Shown in pieces: positions 1-8,462 of a stretch of 64,000 nucleotides of DNA (position 1 is its first letter; every line of letters begins with the position of its first letter). The position numbers and the translations under genes were made by a program. A model generated the notes under the pieces. That model did no database searches. It saw only the letters and a list, made by a program, of their open reading frames with translations, and was not told the origin of the DNA. Source of the DNA: Devosia ginsengisoli (lineage in GTDB: Bacteria > Pseudomonadota > Alphaproteobacteria > Rhizobiales > Devosiaceae); contig NZ_CP042304.1 of the NCBI RefSeq assembly GCF_007859655.1, forward strand, positions 2,542,001-2,606,000, in the 5' to 3' direction.

Positions 1-314
1 TCGGCCGATCCCTTGAGGCTCGCGCGAATGCCGTCCTTGGAATATTTGTCGGGAAACAGCCCGCTGCCACGCCCCAGCTTGGTCGCCACATGCACGCCGG
101 GCCCCTTGGCATGCGCCCCGATCCGGCTTTCGCTCAGCCCCCCGCCATAGACATCGGCCGTATCCCAGAAGTTGACGCCGGCAGCATTGGCCGCATCGAG
201 AATAGCCCCCGCCGTCTCGTCCCCCACCGGCCCGAAATCCCCGCCAAGCTGCCAGCAGCCCAACCCGATTTCGCTGACTTCGTAACCCGTCTTACCCAGC
301 AGCCGTGTCTTCAT
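1..314 (-). CDS. Aldo/keto reductase, C-terminal part cut by window edge
   Basis: The reading frame starts at the ATG complementary to 312-314, behind a strong AGGAGG ribosome site, and runs off the left edge, so only about 104 N-terminal residues are visible. They begin MKTRLLGKTGYEVSEIGLG, the first strand of an NAD(P)H-dependent aldo/keto reductase TIM barrel. The segment FWDTADVYGGGLSE (about residues 50-63) holds the catalytic Asp and Tyr of the family, and VATKLGRG (about 76-83) the catalytic Lys. The gene lies 10 bases downstream of a second reductase on the same strand, so the two probably form one transcript. The substrate cannot be told from the sequence. Confidence 0.9.
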   Translation of the reverse strand, partial: MKTRLLGKTGYEVSEIGLGCWQLGGDFGPVGDETAGAILDAANAAGVNFWDTADVYGGGLSESRIGAHAKGPGVHVATKLGRGSGLFPDKYSKDGIRASLKGSA

Positions 315-324
315 CTTTGTCCTC

Positions 325-1362
325 CTACCTCAGCCAACCGGTGGGGCGTGGATGCAGTTCCATCTGCCCGTCCTTCGTCGCTTCGTCGATAGCGGCGATT
401 TCCTCGCCCGACAGGCTCAGATTGTTGAGCACGCCCAGATTGTCCTTGAGCTGGTCGAGATTGCGCACCCCGATCAGTGCCGAGGTCATTTCCGGCCGCC
501 GCAGCACCCAGGATAGCGCCAGTTGCACCATGGTCTGGCCGCGGCTATGAGCGATATCCCCCAGCCGGTCGACCGCCGCGAGCACGCGCGGCTCGATATG
601 GCTGGCGCGCAGCGACCCATTGGGATTTTCCCCGCGCGTGCCCGATTTGTTGCCCGAATTATACTTGCCCGACACCACGCCCTGCGCCAGCGGCGAAAAG
701 GCGATGATGCCGATGCCCAGTTCCCCGCAGGCCTCGATCGTATGATCCTTCTCGATCCAGCGATTGATCATCGAATAGCTGGGCTGGTGGATGGTGGTCG
801 CCACGCCCATTTCCTTGAGGATGCGATGGGCCTCGCGCGTTTCGGCTTCCGGATAGCTGGAAATGCCGACATAGAGCGCCTTGCCTGATCGCACCGCATG
901 GGCCAGCGCCCCCATGGTTTCCTCCAGCGGCGTTTCGGGATCGTAGCGGTGCGAATAGAAGATATCGACATAGTCGAGCCCCATCCGCTTGAGCGACTGG
1001 TCGAGGCTGGCCAGCACATATTTGCGGCTGCCGAATTCGCCATAAGGCCCCGGCCACATATTATAGCCAGCCTTGGTGGAAACGATCATCTCATCGCGAT
1101 ACGGCCGGAAATCGCGGGTGATGACCTGGCCGAACAATTCCTCCGATGAGCCGGCCGGCGGCCCATAATTATTGGCGAGATCGAAATGGGTAATGCCCTG
1201 GTCGAAGGCATAGCCGAGGATTTCCATGGCGCTGGGATAGTCGCGCGTACCACCGAAATTCTGCCACAACCCGAGGCTGATGACAGGCAGCTTGAGCCCG
1301 GACCGGCCCGAGCGCCGGTATTGCATCGTGTCATAGCGCGCCGTATCGGCCCGATAGGTCAT
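325..1362 (-). CDS. Aldo/keto reductase, YghZ-like
   Basis: A 345-residue NADPH-dependent aldo/keto reductase, close in length and order of motifs to Escherichia coli YghZ (L-glyceraldehyde 3-phosphate reductase). The tetrad is visible: Asp and Tyr in FDLANNYGPP, Lys in VSTKAGYNMWPGPYG and His in YSHRYDPETP. I chose the ATG at 1362 because the protein then starts MTYRADTARYDTMQYRRSG as in this family and GGAGA lies 5-9 bases upstream. An in-frame extension to 1482 lacks such support. It is the first gene of a probable two-reductase operon and is divergent from trhO. Detoxification of methylglyoxal or related aldehydes is a family-based inference. Confidence 0.9.
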   Translation of the reverse strand: MTYRADTARYDTMQYRRSGRSGLKLPVISLGLWQNFGGTRDYPSAMEILGYAFDQGITHFDLANNYGPPAGSSEELFGQVITRDFRPYRDEMIVSTKAGYNMWPGPYGEFGSRKYVLASLDQSLKRMGLDYVDIFYSHRYDPETPLEETMGALAHAVRSGKALYVGISSYPEAETREAHRILKEMGVATTIHQPSYSMINRWIEKDHTIEACGELGIGIIAFSPLAQGVVSGKYNSGNKSGTRGENPNGSLRASHIEPRVLAAVDRLGDIAHSRGQTMVQLALSWVLRRPEMTSALIGVRNLDQLKDNLGVLNNLSLSGEEIAAIDEATKDGQMELHPRPTGWLR

Positions 1363-1444
1363 GGTCGTCTCCCGGTGATTTCTCGATTTGGCCCGGTGAG
1401 CGGGCAATGGTATGAGCGGGCCGATGACGAAACCGACGCGCAAT

Positions 1445-2465
1445 ATGAACGCTAATCTGCCCCAAGCCATCCAGCCATACAAGGTGATGGCAATCTATAA
1501 ATTCGCCGACCTGCCTGATGCCGAAGCCATCCAGCCGCTCCTGGCCCAGTTCTGCTGCGCCCGCGACATCAAGGGCACGCTGATCCTGGCCCCCGAAGGC
1601 ATCAACGGCACGGTGGCGGGCACCGCGGAAGCCATCGATGCATTGGCCGACCTGCTGTTGTCGGGCACGCTATTCGCCGGTCGGCTGGCCGGCGCCGAAG
1701 TCAAATATTCCACCGCCAGCGCCATGCCCTTCCTGCGCATGAAAGTGCGGCTGAAGCCCGAAATCGTCACCCTGCGTGCCCCCGAGGCCAACCCTTCCAA
1801 GACGGTCGGCACCTATGTCGAGCCCGAGGACTGGAACGGCCTCATCGCCCGCAACGACGTGGTGCTGGTCGATACGCGCAACGACTACGAAGTCGGCCTG
1901 GGCACCTTCCAGCGCGCACTGGATCCGGCGACCAGGAACTTCACCGAGTTCAAGCATTACGTGGCCACCCATCTCGATCCCGTCAGGGACAAGAAGGTCG
2001 CCATGTTCTGCACCGGCGGCATCCGCTGCGAAAAGGCCTCGAGCTATCTGCTCAGCCAGGGCTTCGAGGAAGTGTTCCACCTCAAGGGCGGCATTCTCAA
2101 ATATCTCGAAACCGTGCCCGAAAGCGAAAGCCGCTTCAGCGGCGAATGCTTCGTCTTCGACGAACGCGTTTCGGTCACCCATGGCCTCGTCGAAGGCGAC
2201 GCCACCCTGTGCCGCGCCTGCCGCCACCCGCTCACGGCAGCCGACCGCGCCACCCCGGACTATGTCGAGGGCGTCGAGCTGCCCCCATTGCGCCGGCGAC
2301 ACCGAAAAACACGCCGCCGCCACCGAACGCCAACGCCAGATCGACCTCGCCCGCCAACGCGGCACCGCCCATCTCGGCGACGACGCCGCAACCGTGGCAA
2401 CAGCACGCAAAGCCGCCAAACAGGCTCTGGCCGAAGCCTCACGAGTACGGAACAAGGCGGGCTAA
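1445..2465 (+). CDS. trhO: tRNA uridine(34) hydroxylase TrhO (YceA), frameshifted near the C terminus
   Basis: TrhO makes 5-hydroxyuridine at the wobble position of tRNA in an oxygen-dependent reaction. The N-terminal acylphosphatase-like half (APEGINGTVAG) and the rhodanese half with CTGGIRCEKASS, which carries the catalytic Cys, are intact, followed by the CRACRHPLT cysteine cluster. After DYVEGV the frame goes wrong: the expected SCPHCAGDTEK continues one frame over. Dropping one G at about 2276 restores a natural end at the TAA 2463-2465. Uncorrected, the protein runs on to 2563 with an Arg-rich tail. The start is uncertain: ATGs at 1412, 1424 and 1445 all lack a clear ribosome site. The stop overlaps that of higA. 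Confidence 0.8.
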
Positions 2466-2755
2466 GCTGCCCGCGGCTCGATGGCGCTCAGATCGTCCCC
2501 AAGTTCCCGCCGCCGCTCCATCAGGTCGTAGTCGGCCTGCAGGCCGAGGAAAAAGCCCTCTGACATGCCGAAATACCGCGCCAGCCGCAGGTCGGTATCA
2601 GCCGTGACGGCCCGCTTGCCGAGCACGATCTCGTTGATACGGCGCGGCGGTACATGCACCGCCCGCGCCAAGGCGTTCTGGCTCAGCAGCAGGGGCTTGA
2701 GAAACTCTTCGAGCAGGATTTCGCCCGGATGCGGATTGGGCAGCAATTCAGTCAT
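2462..2755 (-). CDS. higA: HigA-type antitoxin, XRE helix-turn-helix
   Basis: A 97-residue antitoxin of the HigA/VapI family. It opens with the family signature NPHPGEILLEEFL and has a helix-turn-helix at about residues 25-50 (SQNALARAVHVPPRRINEI). The antitoxin neutralises HigB and should repress the operon. The start at 2755 is chosen because ATGACTGA there overlaps the toxin stop by eight bases, which is typical coupling; an upstream in-frame ATG at 2776 lies inside the toxin gene. Toxin-before-antitoxin order is characteristic of higBA. Confidence 0.92.
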   Translation of the reverse strand: MTELLPNPHPGEILLEEFLKPLLLSQNALARAVHVPPRRINEIVLGKRAVTADTDLRLARYFGMSEGFFLGLQADYDLMERRRELGDDLSAIEPRAA

Positions 2756-3032
2756 GGTAGTCGACGATTTCGACATCGCTCGGGCCTCCTTCCTGCCAGA
2801 TGAAGCAGATGCGCCACTGATCGTTGATCCTGATGCTGTGCCGGCCGGCGCGATTGCCCTTGAGCGCTTCGAGGCGGTTACCGGGTGGAACGCGCAAATC
2901 CTGCAACACCTGCGCCTGATTGAGCAGACGCAGTTTGCGCAAGGCGACAGCCTGGATTTCGGGCGGCAGCTTGCGGCTGCGGCGGCCCGACCAGATCAAT
3001 TCCGTCTCGACACTGGCAAAGCCACGGATCAT
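2748..3032 (-). CDS. higB: HigB-type toxin, RelE superfamily mRNA interferase
   Basis: A 94-residue RelE/HigB-fold protein, expected to cut mRNA on the ribosome. Recognisable parts are MIRGFASVETELIWSGRRSRKLPP at the N terminus, the RLEALKGNRAGRHSIRINDQWR core and the end FIWQEGGPSDVEIVDYHD, with the basic and His residues seen in active HigB toxins. It appears intact, so the pair is probably functional. Two palindromes lie immediately upstream. The toxin is divergent from the LysR gene at 3158. Confidence 0.93.
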   Translation of the reverse strand: MIRGFASVETELIWSGRRSRKLPPEIQAVALRKLRLLNQAQVLQDLRVPPGNRLEALKGNRAGRHSIRINDQWRICFIWQEGGPSDVEIVDYHD

Positions 3033-3039
3033 GCGGAAC

Positions 3040-3075
3040 TATAACGCTATCCGTTATATAACGCAACTCGTTACA
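3040..3075. promoter_or_regulatory. Two tandem palindromic operators upstream of higBA
   Basis: TATAACG (3040-3046) and CGTTATA (3052-3058) form a perfect 7-bp dyad around a 5-base spacer. A second copy follows directly, TATAACG (3057-3063) and CGTTACA (3069-3075), with one mismatch and the same spacer length. The centres are 17 bp apart and begin 8 bases from the higB start, as expected for HigA autorepression. Binding by HigA is inferred. Confidence 0.72.
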
Positions 3076-3157
3076 GCTAAGCCTCTTTCCCATCATATTT
3101 ACCAATGCTAAGGTCAAATTCTTCCCTGATAGACCACCGACATCATAAGAAAATCCA

Positions 3158-4087
3158 ATGGACCTCGACCAGCTTCGCACCTTTGACCGCATCGTGCGGG
3201 AGCAGAGTTTTACCCGCGCGGCCGCCTATCTGAACATCACCCAGGCCACTGCCTCGATGCGCATCAGGGCGCTGGAAAACCTGCTCGGCGTCTCCCTGTT
3301 CCGGCGCGGTCGCACATTGTCGCTGACCGATCAGGGCATGACCTTCCTGCCCTTTGCCCGGCGCATCATCGGCACGGCGCAGGAGGGCCGCGAGGCCCTG
3401 CGGCGGGTGGAACGCGGCCGCATCGCCATCGCCTCGCTGCGCAGCCTCGTCTCGCCGCTGATCACCGAGCCCCTGTTGCGCTTCCAGGAGCAATATCCCG
3501 GTGTCGATGTCGTGGTCAGCGAAGGCCGCCAGGCCCAGATCGCCGCCATGCTGCATGAGCGCGACGTCGAAATGGGCATCCTGTGCTGGCCCAATATCGA
3601 TCCGCTGGTGGTCGATCTGGTGCCGTTGGTCATTATGCGCGAGCGCGTGCCGCTGGTCGTCGCGCCCGAAATCGCAGCGCAACTCCCGACCCAGCCAGGC
3701 ATCGAGGACGTGCTGGCGCTGGTCCCGCGCGTCATCTCGCTGCGCTGGTGGCAGGCCGAGCCCGAAACCGCCGCCGCCCTGGTGCGCCTGGCCCGGACCA
3801 GCGTCGAACTGCCCACCGGCCCGGCACGACGGCTGGCCATCAAGGGCCAGGGCCTGGGCTTTTTCGTCAATTCGGCGGTGGCCGACGATGTGAAGGCCGG
3901 CCGGCTGGTGGAAATCGCCCCCGTCGATTTCGAACCGCTGCACCGCGACACCGCCATGGTCGTGCGCTCCGCCGCCGCGCTGGAGCGCCCCATGCTATCG
4001 GCCTTCGTGGCCGAGATTGCCCGCGAATGCGAAAGCGTCGGCGTGATCGTGGACAACCGGCTGGAGACATTGAAGGGGGCGGCGTGA
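3158..4087 (+). CDS. LysR-family transcriptional regulator
   Basis: A 309-residue LysR-type regulator. The winged helix-turn-helix occupies residues 1-60 (FTRAAAYLNITQATASMRIRALE, then LFRRGRTLSLTDQG), and a periplasmic-binding-like effector domain fills about 90-295. The gene stands alone, divergent from higBA and convergent with the LytTR gene, so its target is not evident from neighbours. LysR proteins often control a divergent gene, but here that neighbour is a toxin-antitoxin pair with its own operators. Confidence 0.9.
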   Translation: MDLDQLRTFDRIVREQSFTRAAAYLNITQATASMRIRALENLLGVSLFRRGRTLSLTDQGMTFLPFARRIIGTAQEGREALRRVERGRIAIASLRSLVSPLITEPLLRFQEQYPGVDVVVSEGRQAQIAAMLHERDVEMGILCWPNIDPLVVDLVPLVIMRERVPLVVAPEIAAQLPTQPGIEDVLALVPRVISLRWWQAEPETAAALVRLARTSVELPTGPARRLAIKGQGLGFFVNSAVADDVKAGRLVEIAPVDFEPLHRDTAMVVRSAAALERPMLSAFVAEIARECESVGVIVDNRLETLKGAA

Positions 4088-4116
4088 AAGGCCTCACCCG
4101 GCGCTGCGCGCCGACC

Positions 4117-4842
4117 TCATAAAAGCCCCGCGGCCTTCGCGTCGGCGAGATAGCTGCGGCTGATGGGGATGATGGTGCCGTTTTCCAGTTCAAGCACCGG
4201 CTTGCCGGACTGGCGGGCAGTCTTGCGCACGGCGTCGAGCGCGACCCAGTGGGAGCGGTGGACTTGCAGGCCCGCGACAGGGGCGGTTTCGCGGATAGCG
4301 TCGGAGAGGCGCATGAGCAGGAGCGCCCTGCCCCGATCGGTGGTGACTTCGACATAATGATCGGCCACCGCCAGATGCAGCAGGCGGCCGCGTTGCGGCA
4401 AGGCGAGCCGTTCGAGCAAAGCCGGGCCGGCTTCGGCCGCTGCGGGCACGGATGCACGCGCCGAGAGAAAGGCGCTGAGCATGGTGACGGCGGCGGATAT
4501 GAGCGCGCAATAGACCAGCAGCGTCGCGGTATCGATAGCCTCGAAGGAAAGGCCATAGACAACGGCATTGATGAGCATGACGACGAGCGTGATCGGCAAG
4601 CCGGCAATGGCGCCGGCCAGGGCGGCGCCCACCAGGGGCGGCAGGCGATCCCCCAGCAGGCGCTCGCCGAGGCTGGCAAACAACGTGCCCGCTGCCGCCG
4701 TGCCGAAGACCACCGAGGTCCAATAGGCCAGGCGCCCGGGCACCGGCATGGCGAAGGTACCGAACGGACCGACGAGCCCGACAACCAGGCTCAGCACGGC
4801 CAGCGCCACCCAGCTACGAATATCGGTGGCAAGGACGCGCAT
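4117..4842 (-). CDS. Membrane-anchored LytTR DNA-binding regulator
   Basis: About 241 residues: four hydrophobic segments in the first 130 residues (WVALAVLSLVVGLVGPFG, LAYWTSVVFGTAAAGTLF, PLVGAALAGAIAGLPITLVV, TATLLVYCALISAAVTMLSAF), then a C-terminal LytTR domain with the hallmark HYVEVTTDRGRALLLMRLSDAI and VHRSHWVAL. It has no receiver domain, so it probably senses through its membrane part. The ATG at 4842 is the only Met in a plausible place; a TTG at 4947 would add 35 residues. It is divergent from a DUF2306 membrane protein, a likely partner or target. Confidence 0.85.
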   Translation of the reverse strand: MRVLATDIRSWVALAVLSLVVGLVGPFGTFAMPVPGRLAYWTSVVFGTAAAGTLFASLGERLLGDRLPPLVGAALAGAIAGLPITLVVMLINAVVYGLSFEAIDTATLLVYCALISAAVTMLSAFLSARASVPAAAEAGPALLERLALPQRGRLLHLAVADHYVEVTTDRGRALLLMRLSDAIRETAPVAGLQVHRSHWVALDAVRKTARQSGKPVLELENGTIIPISRSYLADAKAAGLL

Positions 4843-4970
4843 TTCACGAAGCGTGGATTGCAAAGCGGGGAAATTCACGTAGCGGGCCGACCATTGGCGA
4901 AGGAGCGATTGCAGAGCGGAGTCTACAAGGCCATCGGGGACTGGCAAACCCCATGAAGGAGACCGCCCCG

Positions 4971-5465
4971 ATGTCGCTCGACCCGCTGCTTGAGGCCGAT
5001 TTGGCCATCCGGATCCACGCCTTTTCCGCCATCGCGGCCTTTGCCATCGGTGGCTTCGTGCTGTGGCGCAGGAAGGGCACCACGCTGCACAAGGCGCTGG
5101 GGCGGCTCTGGGTCGTGCTGATGCTGGTGGTGGCGACCAGTTCGCTGTTCATCAACGAAATAAGGCTGGTCGGGCCGTTCAGCCCGATCCATATTTTCGC
5201 AGTGATGACCTATCTGGGCATCGGGCAGGCGCTGTGGGCGATCCGCGTGAAGCGGGACGTGGCCGCGCATCGGGCCAATATGCAGGGCACCTATCTCGGG
5301 GCGCTGCTGCTGGCCGGAGCCTTCACCTTCCTGCCGGGGCGACGAATGCATGACGTGCTGTTCGGGCCCGATGCGGGTTGGACGCCATCGCTGATCGTTA
5401 TCGGGGCGGCACTGGCGGCGACGGGATTGCTGTGGCGGCGGCTGATGCCGAGGGCAGCGGATTAA
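4971..5465 (+). CDS. DUF2306 four-helix membrane protein
   Basis: A 164-residue inner-membrane protein with four predicted helices and the conserved heme-ligand-like histidines of DUF2306 (RIHAFSAIAAF, GTTLHKALGRLWV, GPFSPIHIFAVM, RAHRANMQGTYLG). The ATG at 4971 is chosen because AAGGAGA lies 8 bases upstream; an ATG at 4953 precedes that site. The function of DUF2306 is not established. Divergent pairing with a membrane LytTR regulator suggests a small signalling or redox unit. Its last 68 bases overlap the end of the convergent hydrolase gene. Confidence 0.85.
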   Translation: MSLDPLLEADLAIRIHAFSAIAAFAIGGFVLWRRKGTTLHKALGRLWVVLMLVVATSSLFINEIRLVGPFSPIHIFAVMTYLGIGQALWAIRVKRDVAAHRANMQGTYLGALLLAGAFTFLPGRRMHDVLFGPDAGWTPSLIVIGAALAATGLLWRRLMPRAAD

Positions 5466-6282
5466 CCGCCCAGAACGCCAGCAGCGCCGTCCGCAACGCC
5501 TCGGCAGCATCCAGATTGGCCATATGCCCGCCCTCGGGCAATTCGACCACGCTCAGGTTCGCCCGCGGCACGACCCGCGCCAGCGTCGGCCGCAGCCGGC
5601 GATTGACCGCAATGTCACGCCCACCCACCAGCACCAGCATGGGTCCGGCAAAGGCCAGCGCATTGGCGGTGAGATCGTAGCGGCGCACCTGATCGGAGAT
5701 GACCCGCCCCACCTTCGGATCGAAACCGGCCAGCATATCGGCCACCAGCGGCCGCGCCGGACGATGCCGCGTCGTGCCCGCGGCCGCCATGCGCGCCAGC
5801 AGGCTCGCCCCGAACAACCGATAGAGCACGGTCACGGCCGGGCCGGATATGGCCGGCAGGTCGAGCGACCAGGACGTACCGAATGTCGTGAAACTGGCGA
5901 AGCGCCCGCCATGCCGCTCCAGCATATGCAGCGCCAGGATACCGCCCAGCGAATTGCCGACCCAATGCACCCGATCGGCCCCGGCATGGTCGAGCAGCCC
6001 CACCAGATCTTCAGCCATCGCGGCAATGGTAAACCCCTCCGCCGGATAGCCCGCCGGCGCGTCCGACAGGCCATGCCCCCGCAGATCCGGCACCAGCACG
6101 CGATAGCCGTGTCCGGCAAAGCAAGCCGCATCCGCCAAAAACTGCCGGCCGTTGGCGCCCAGGCCATGGCACAGCACCACGACCGGCGCATCCCGCCGGC
6201 CGAATTTCCGATAGGCCAGCCGCGTCCCGTCAACCGCCGCGAAGCGGCGCTCCGCCCCGGACGGATCGTCAAAATTAGGCAT
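5398..6282 (-). CDS. Alpha/beta hydrolase
   Basis: A 294-residue alpha/beta-hydrolase fold enzyme. The oxyanion-hole motif VLCHGLGANG, the nucleophile elbow GNSLGG (Ser of the triad) and the late His in PEGGHMANLDAAEALR are all present. DLRGHGLSDAP is typical of epoxide hydrolase/peroxidase-like members. The start at 6282 overlaps the end of mbfA by eight bases, so it is translated from the same mRNA and may share iron-responsive control. The substrate is unknown. Confidence 0.9.
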   Translation of the reverse strand: MPNFDDPSGAERRFAAVDGTRLAYRKFGRRDAPVVVLCHGLGANGRQFLADAACFAGHGYRVLVPDLRGHGLSDAPAGYPAEGFTIAAMAEDLVGLLDHAGADRVHWVGNSLGGILALHMLERHGGRFASFTTFGTSWSLDLPAISGPAVTVLYRLFGASLLARMAAAGTTRHRPARPLVADMLAGFDPKVGRVISDQVRRYDLTANALAFAGPMLVLVGGRDIAVNRRLRPTLARVVPRANLSVVELPEGGHMANLDAAEALRTALLAFWAVNPLPSASAAATAIPSPPVPPR

Positions 6283-7255
6283 TACCGATGAGAATTCCTG
6301 CCGCAAAAACCAGCGAGCCCCCCAGCACCACCTGCAACACCGCCCGCCAGAACGGCGTCTGCATATAGCGGTTCTGGATGAAGGCGATAGCCCACAATTC
6401 CACGAGAACCACGATAATGGCAACCGTGGTCGCCGTCATGAAGTCGGCAATGAGATAGGGCAGCGCATGGCCCAGCCCGCCAATCGCGGTCATGATGCCG
6501 GCCGCCAGCCCCCGCTTGATCGGCGACCCACGCCCGGTCAGCTTGCCATCGTCGGAAGCCGCTTCGGTAAAGCCCATGGAAATGCCGGCGCCCACGGCCG
6601 CCGCGAGGCCGACGAGAAACGTCTGGTGCGTATCGCCCGTGGCAAAGGCTGCGGCAAATACCGGCGCCAGCGTCGACACCGACCCATCCATCAGCCCGGC
6701 CAGCCCCGGCTGCACATAGGTCAGCACGAACTGCCGATGCGCTTCGGTGGATTCACTGTCGCGGCCCTCCGCGCCGAGCACCTTGGCATCGATCCTGTCG
6801 GCGGCATCGGCATGCTTGCGCTCCTGCGCCGCCAGGTCTCCGAGCAGCTTGCGAATACCGGCATCAGTCGCCTGCTTGGCCGCCTCCATATAGAAGCGAT
6901 AGGCGCCCTCCTCCATTTCCCACACCTGCTGGCGCACCGCCTCCAGCGTCAGCGTCTTCATCAGCCACAGCGGCTTGCGCGGCACGAAGCCCCGCACATG
7001 CTCGCGCCTGATCGGCACCAGCCGCTTGCCGAACCGTTCGACATAAAGATCGAGCAGGCGCCGGCGATGCTCGTCCTCCTCGGCCGCCATGGCTTCGAAC
7101 AAGGCCGCCGAACCGGGATAGGTCTCGGCCAGCCGCGTGGCGAATTCGGAATAGATGCGCCCATCCTCCTCCTCGGCCGCCACCGCCAGCGACAGGATTT
7201 CCCGCTCGGACAGGGAGGAAAAGGCGCGGCGGGCATCGGGACGGAGAGAAAACAT
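6275..7255 (-). CDS. mbfA: Membrane-bound ferritin MbfA, iron exporter
   Basis: 326 residues in two parts: an N-terminal ferritin/rubrerythrin-like four-helix domain (about 10-165) with metal-binding Glu/His motifs (AVAAEEEDGRIYSEF, AAEEDEHRR, EMEEGAYRFY, QERKHADA), and a C-terminal VIT1/CCC1-like transporter domain with about five helices (GLAGLMDGSVSTLAPVFA onward). This architecture is MbfA of Bradyrhizobium and Agrobacterium, which exports iron and protects against iron and peroxide stress. Two Irr-like palindromes lie 13-51 bases upstream. An alpha/beta hydrolase follows in the same operon. Confidence 0.93.
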   Translation of the reverse strand: MFSLRPDARRAFSSLSEREILSLAVAAEEEDGRIYSEFATRLAETYPGSAALFEAMAAEEDEHRRRLLDLYVERFGKRLVPIRREHVRGFVPRKPLWLMKTLTLEAVRQQVWEMEEGAYRFYMEAAKQATDAGIRKLLGDLAAQERKHADAADRIDAKVLGAEGRDSESTEAHRQFVLTYVQPGLAGLMDGSVSTLAPVFAAAFATGDTHQTFLVGLAAAVGAGISMGFTEAASDDGKLTGRGSPIKRGLAAGIMTAIGGLGHALPYLIADFMTATTVAIIVVLVELWAIAFIQNRYMQTPFWRAVLQVVLGGSLVFAAGILIGNA

Positions 7256-7267
7256 GGCGCTTCACAC

Positions 7268-7306
7268 TTTGGAACGGTTCTAAACAATGATTAGAACCAT
7301 TCTAAT
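7268..7306. promoter_or_regulatory. Two Irr-box (ICE)-like palindromes upstream of mbfA
   Basis: ATTAGAACCATTCTAAT (7290-7306) is a perfect 17-bp dyad, TTAGAA-N3-TTCTAA at its core. TTTGGAACGGTTCTAAA (7268-7284) has the same spacing with one mismatch. The centres are 22 bp apart, about two helical turns, just upstream of the mbfA start. The core agrees with the iron control element bound by Irr in rhizobia, where mbfA is a known Irr-repressed gene. Confidence 0.8.
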
Positions 7307-7370
7307 GTGTTGGCAAGAGTGCGTGACGGTGGAAGGGGTTGGGAACATTGATGTGGTGCCTGGGCGCTTT

Positions 7371-7515
7371 CCCTTCTCCCCTTGAGGGAGAAGGTGCCCG
7401 AAGGGCGGATGAGGGGTGCCGAGCCTTCAGCCGACATAGAAGCAAGGGAGAACGCAGCACCCCTCACCCGGAAATCCGCTGAACGCGGATTTCCACCCTC
7501 TCCCACAAGGGGATA
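7371..7515. repeat. Family A intergenic palindromic repeat, copy 1
   Basis: A block with CTTCTCCC...GGGAGAAGG, then GCCCGAAGGGCGGATGAGGGG and, further on, CCCTCACCCGGAAATCCGC and GCGGATTTCC. It lies between mbfA and the flavoprotein gene and can fold into several hairpins. Near-identical blocks lie at 14592, 18839 and 47875, with a partial one at 34542. Confidence 0.85.
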
Positions 7516-7571
7516 GGGGTCGGGCCGCCTCACGCATCCAAGTCACACTCCCGCGAAGTTGAGGCAGCCCC

Positions 7572-8462
7572 CTAAACCAGCATCGACTGCTGCGCGAAAA
7601 TCGCCGCCATCGCCCCGTGCGAACTGGCCAGCGTCACCGACGCCATCGGATTAGCCAGATCCCCCGCCGCATAGATACCGGACACACTGGTCTCGCGCCG
7701 CTCGTCCACCTTCAGCGCAATGCCCGCAGGCGTATCCACCACCTCCAGCCCCAGCGTCTCATGCAGGTTCGCCGAAGGCCGGTTGCGCGGATGCGCGAAC
7801 AGCACATCCACCGCCACGGCCCTGCCCGTATCGAGATTGACCGCAGAAATCTGCCCATCCACATGGCCGATTTCAGCCACCCGCCCATCGACAACAGGCA
7901 CATTGCGGCGCGCCAGTTCCGCCCGCTCATCGGCGGAAATCTCATGCCCATCGGCAAACAGCGTCAGCCGGTCGGTCCAGTCATGAAACAGCGACACCGC
8001 ATGCATGGCCTGTGGCCCCGACCAGACCAGCCCCCAATGCTGCCCCGCCACCTCGAACCCGTCGCAATAGGGACACGGCACGATGGACTTGCCCCAGCAT
8101 TCGGCAAAGCCCGGTATGTCGGGCATCTGGTCGCTCACCCCATAGCTGAGCAACAGGCGCCGCGCCCCAAGGCTTTCCCCGTCATCGGTCAGCACCGAAA
8201 AGTCGTCCAGCGCCCCGCTGACCCTATCGGCCCGCGCCTTGACCAGCTTGACGCTGGGATAGCGCGCCAACTGCTGGCGCGCCTGCGCCAGAATATCCAG
8301 CGGCGGCTTGTGGTCATGCCCGAGCAGGCCATGCGAATGCCCGGCAAAGCGATTGCGCGGCAGGCCGGTGTCGAGCACCGTGACCTTGCGCCTTGCGCGG
8401 CCGAGCTGCAGCGCGCCGGCCAGGCCGGCAAAGCTGCCGCCGATAATGATGACGTCATCCAT
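7572..8462 (-). CDS. Thioredoxin-reductase-like NAD(P)/FAD oxidoreductase
   Basis: 296 residues with the FAD Rossmann motif at the N terminus (DDVIIIGGSFAGLAGALQLG), a redox-active CPYC pair in IVPCPYCDGFEVAG (about 132-145), and the C-terminal FAD motif GIYAAGDLANPMA. This resembles thioredoxin reductases and related bacillithiol- or disulfide-type flavoproteins, but the second NAD(P)-binding glycine motif is degenerate (WGLVWSGPQAMHA), so the electron donor is uncertain. The start at 8462 overlaps the end of the Rrf2 gene, giving a regulator-oxidoreductase operon. Confidence 0.88.
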   Translation of the reverse strand: MDDVIIIGGSFAGLAGALQLGRARRKVTVLDTGLPRNRFAGHSHGLLGHDHKPPLDILAQARQQLARYPSVKLVKARADRVSGALDDFSVLTDDGESLGARRLLLSYGVSDQMPDIPGFAECWGKSIVPCPYCDGFEVAGQHWGLVWSGPQAMHAVSLFHDWTDRLTLFADGHEISADERAELARRNVPVVDGRVAEIGHVDGQISAVNLDTGRAVAVDVLFAHPRNRPSANLHETLGLEVVDTPAGIALKVDERRETSVSGIYAAGDLANPMASVTLASSHGAMAAIFAQQSMLV

